The translations under genes and the position numbers were made by a program. Below the pieces are notes generated by a model. That model did not search any database. It saw only the letters and a program-made list of their open reading frames with translations, and was not told the origin of the DNA. This document shows, in pieces, positions 61,997-64,000 of a DNA stretch of 64,000 bases. Source of the stretch: an uncultured Lachnospiraceae bacterium (GTDB lineage Bacteria > Bacillota > Clostridia > Lachnospirales > Lachnospiraceae); assembly GCA_910577275.1 (NCBI GenBank), contig CAJTMW010000006.1, forward strand, positions 62,001 through 126,000, written 5' to 3'. Positions within the stretch are counted from its first letter, which is position 1. Each line of letters opens with the position of its first letter.

Positions 61997-62854
61997 TTAC
62001 TGAATCTCTTTTAATTTTGCTCTGAGCTCCTCCCCGCTCATCACTCCCTGTATAAACTCGTATTCTCCGGCATTTAAAGCGGCGCACTCCTCACCTGTGG
62101 CCTCTGTGCCGTTAATATAGCTTGTGGAATAAAAGCCCATAGAGCCCTCTTCTTCCTCATCCGGTTTTCCGTTTCCGTTGATGTTGTCAAAGTTATAGGT
62201 GACAATTTCCGCCACAGTATCAATTGTGTGCTGACTGCCGACCTTCATATAGGTGGTATAAAGAATTGCTCCGGCATAGTCCGTGTTGTAATTCCTGAGA
62301 CTGTTCTTCCCCGGACAATATTCATACCCGGCGTTTCCCATAGCGCCGTACCCCCAGTGGTCCATCAGCGTATACGTGTTTCCGGCATCCCATGTATAAA
62401 GGCTTACATAATAGCCATTCCTTACTGCCGCCAGCTCCGGTACGCCGCTGCCGTCCACATCGATAAGATTGTAGGTCAAATCCGTCCCGTCCTCCGCCTC
62501 GCACTGAATGCTCAGCGCTTCATATGCCGCCTGATAACCAGAAAGTTCTCCCGCTTTTTTGCCGGAGGCGTTTTCATCACTCTGACCGGAAACACTGTTT
62601 TCTTCGGAAGCTTCATTTCCGTTACCTGCTTTTTCGTCGGCGCCATTTCCGTTATCCGTCCCGGAAGTCCCAGACATATCGCCGCCCTCCGGTATCGGTA
62701 TCTCGGCCCCGTCGGCAGTATTTTCTCCCTCCCCGGTTTCCCCGGAATCGATTGCATATACCTTCGGTTCCTCGACTATAATATCCTCCTTTTTCCCGCA
62801 GGACATCATCATTCCTGCCATAAGCAAAAACACCGGAAAACATCCCTTTTTCAT
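61997..62854 (-). CDS. Secreted lipoprotein of unknown function
   Basis: The start is ATG 62854 (MKKGCFPVFLLMAGMMMSCG), with GGGGAGG upstream, giving 285 residues. The signal peptide ends in lipobox MMSC (Cys19). An acidic and Asn/Gly-rich linker (about 30-100) leads to a C-terminal domain with 'YNLIDVDGSGVPELAAVRNGYYVSLYTW' and 'YNFDNINGNGKPDEEEEG', which looks like EF-hand-like Asp-rich Ca-binding repeats (DVDGSGVPEL, NINGNGKPDE). I recognise no enzyme. Location is the outer face of the membrane. Confidence 0.82.
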   Translation of the reverse strand: MKKGCFPVFLLMAGMMMSCGKKEDIIVEEPKVYAIDSGETGEGENTADGAEIPIPEGGDMSGTSGTDNGNGADEKAGNGNEASEENSVSGQSDENASGKKAGELSGYQAAYEALSIQCEAEDGTDLTYNLIDVDGSGVPELAAVRNGYYVSLYTWDAGNTYTLMDHWGYGAMGNAGYEYCPGKNSLRNYNTDYAGAILYTTYMKVGSQHTIDTVAEIVTYNFDNINGNGKPDEEEEGSMGFYSTSYINGTEATGEECAALNAGEYEFIQGVMSGEELRAKLKEIQ

Positions 62855-62982
62855 TGTAAAATCCTCCCCTTCCCAAGTCAGCAAATGTGCATGTAAGCAT
62901 ACCGGCCGGCTCGTTGCTTACAGAAATAATACCGCAGTCGTCAGGTAACTTTCCCTGCCTTTGCGGTATCATCACAATCTTT

Positions 62983-63963
62983 TTATTTTCTGAAAAGCGA
63001 CTGCCTCGCGCCATGATTAGCCGCTTTATTCCGCAAAGTATCGTCCACCACGTCCATACGAAGCCCGGCATCTATAAAATCGCAGTACTTGCAGAAACCG
63101 TAGTCCCCCCGGCTGTTCCTGACCGCCTGACGCAGCTCCCGGTAAGACTTACTGTTCCATGCTTCCTTCAAAGGCGTAACATTCAAATCCGCCAGCGTGG
63201 AAGTTTCAAAATTATCGCAGCAGCAGATTCCCATTCTTCCGTCAGGGAAAATAAACATGTCCGTGTAAGGCATCAGACAGGTTTCCTTAATCACCTTCTG
63301 GGTATTCTGCTTATTCGGCGCGCTGCCCGCCCGGTTGGTCAGCACCGCGTCCATATAACGCATCTGGAATAAAAGCTCCACGTCTGCAAATTCATCCTGA
63401 TGAGCCATGGCGTAATCATAAATCACCTTAACATTGTCGTGTAGCTTCATATCCCGGCAATAATTATTGATAATCAGCTGATTTACATAAGGGATGATTT
63501 CCTTCACCTTGTCCACGGTAAGGGTAAGCCCGTTGGTGGAAAGAAAAATAAAGCAGTCGGGAAGCTGCTCCCGGCAGTACTTGTGAAACTCCACAATCCG
63601 GGTATCCAGAAAAGGCTCGTTGTTCCCGTACAGGGTCAGATGCCCCTTGTACCCCCAGTCACGAAGCTGGTCAATGATGCTGTAAAACAGCTTTTCGTCC
63701 ATCCGTTTATAGGGGCGCTTTTCCGCGTTCTTATTTGCCGTGCAGAAGGAGCAGGTGCTGTTGCACCGGTTAATCGTTTCCAGATTTACCACCAGAGGCA
63801 TAGGCGGCTCTTTCTCATTAAAAAAATGCTCAATATACCGTTTTTGCAGTTTATTTCTGGAAAGAAATTGAAGCTTTAAATAGCTCTCGGAGGAAAGCTT
63901 TGGGAATCTTTTCTGCAGATTCCAGCCAAGGACGCCTCCAAAATTATGAAATTTAACTGACAT
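62983..63963 (-). CDS. Radical SAM/SPASM-domain protein
   Basis: The 326-residue protein has a CxxxCxxC cluster motif (CNSTCSFC, near 67-74) after 'PLVVNLETINR', a TIM-barrel region with 'LYGNNEPFLD' and 'FIFLSTNGL', and a C-terminal SPASM-like set: CLMPYTDMFIFPDGRMGICCCDN and CKYC. It thus binds at least one and probably two Fe-S clusters. The family includes peptide-modifying and glycan-related enzymes; no precursor peptide is evident. A long N-terminal extension (1-55) precedes the core. It ends 128 bases before the lipoprotein start. Confidence 0.88.
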   Translation of the reverse strand: MSVKFHNFGGVLGWNLQKRFPKLSSESYLKLQFLSRNKLQKRYIEHFFNEKEPPMPLVVNLETINRCNSTCSFCTANKNAEKRPYKRMDEKLFYSIIDQLRDWGYKGHLTLYGNNEPFLDTRIVEFHKYCREQLPDCFIFLSTNGLTLTVDKVKEIIPYVNQLIINNYCRDMKLHDNVKVIYDYAMAHQDEFADVELLFQMRYMDAVLTNRAGSAPNKQNTQKVIKETCLMPYTDMFIFPDGRMGICCCDNFETSTLADLNVTPLKEAWNSKSYRELRQAVRNSRGDYGFCKYCDFIDAGLRMDVVDDTLRNKAANHGARQSLFRK

Positions 63964-64000
63964 TATTTTCTCCTTTATTGATACCGTCTGAATTGTTTGA

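Overview
The window looks like a chromosome segment of a gut Firmicute of the Lachnospiraceae type (inference). The grounds are clear AGGAGG-like ribosome binding sites, LplB/LplC-type sugar transporters, LacI and AraC regulators, LCP and GH25 wall proteins, a PrcB-type lipoprotein, DUF6077-like membrane proteins, and AAA-ATPase-like/PD-(D/E)XK proteins that are common in that family. I saw no rRNA, tRNA, CRISPR array or intact transposon. The first 8.3 kb is visibly richer in A+T than the rest (apart from the GH120 gene) and holds most of the broken genes.

Layout. (1) 1-8.3 kb is an accessory, eroded region: a truncated AAA15 ATPase, a ribbon-helix-helix protein, a possible PBECR4-like protein, remnants of AraC, PIN, acetyltransferase and serine-recombinase genes, an intact GH120 beta-xylosidase, an AraC regulator, a PHP phosphoesterase and a HAD hydrolase. 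(2) 8.3-10.7 kb carries a PrcB-like lipoprotein and an AAA-ATPase-like/PD-(D/E)XK protein. (3) 10.8-20.65 kb is one long minus-strand operon: AtuA large and small subunits, a CaiB/BaiF CoA-transferase, a CocE/NonD hydrolase, an MBL-fold hydrolase, a solute-binding lipoprotein with a frameshift in a G7 run, two CUT1 permeases and an alpha/beta esterase. It ends at a strong terminator. A divergent LacI gene faces it across tandem operator-like repeats. I read it as an undescribed pathway that imports an acylated compound, hydrolyses it and activates the released acid to a CoA thioester. (4) 21.85-25.7 kb has an HtrA protease, a glycosyltransferase and an LCP protein.

(5) 25.9-43.5 kb is a large surface-polysaccharide locus: a polyprenyl-phosphate sugar transferase, four further GT2 proteins, a phosphohexomutase, a methyltransferase fused to a kinase-like domain, a Wzt-type ATPase with a C-terminal carbohydrate-binding-like domain, a Wzm-type permease and rfbC, rfbA and rfbB. 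rfbD is absent from the window. The methyltransferase-kinase protein overlaps the Wzt gene and resembles in architecture the O-antigen chain terminator WbdD, which suggests an ABC-transporter-dependent, end-capped polysaccharide in a Gram-positive. (6) 43.6-46.8 kb has a membrane-anchored GH25 lysozyme with a long acidic cytoplasmic repeat and a small zinc-ribbon protein.

(7) 46.9-51 kb holds a two-gene module with a retropepsin-like DTGA protein, a pair of SMR-size transporters of the ArnE/ArnF kind overlapping a second AAA-ATPase-like/PD-(D/E)XK gene, and a membrane-tethered MerR regulator. (8) 51.2-64 kb continues the envelope theme: an SGNH-like protein lacking the usual serine, an SGNH/MBOAT O-acylation pair, GT39-like and DUF6077-like membrane proteins (one possibly split), a secreted repeat protein, an FAD oxidoreductase, a lipoprotein and a radical SAM/SPASM protein. 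From about 22 kb onward most genes serve cell-envelope glycan synthesis, export, attachment and remodelling.
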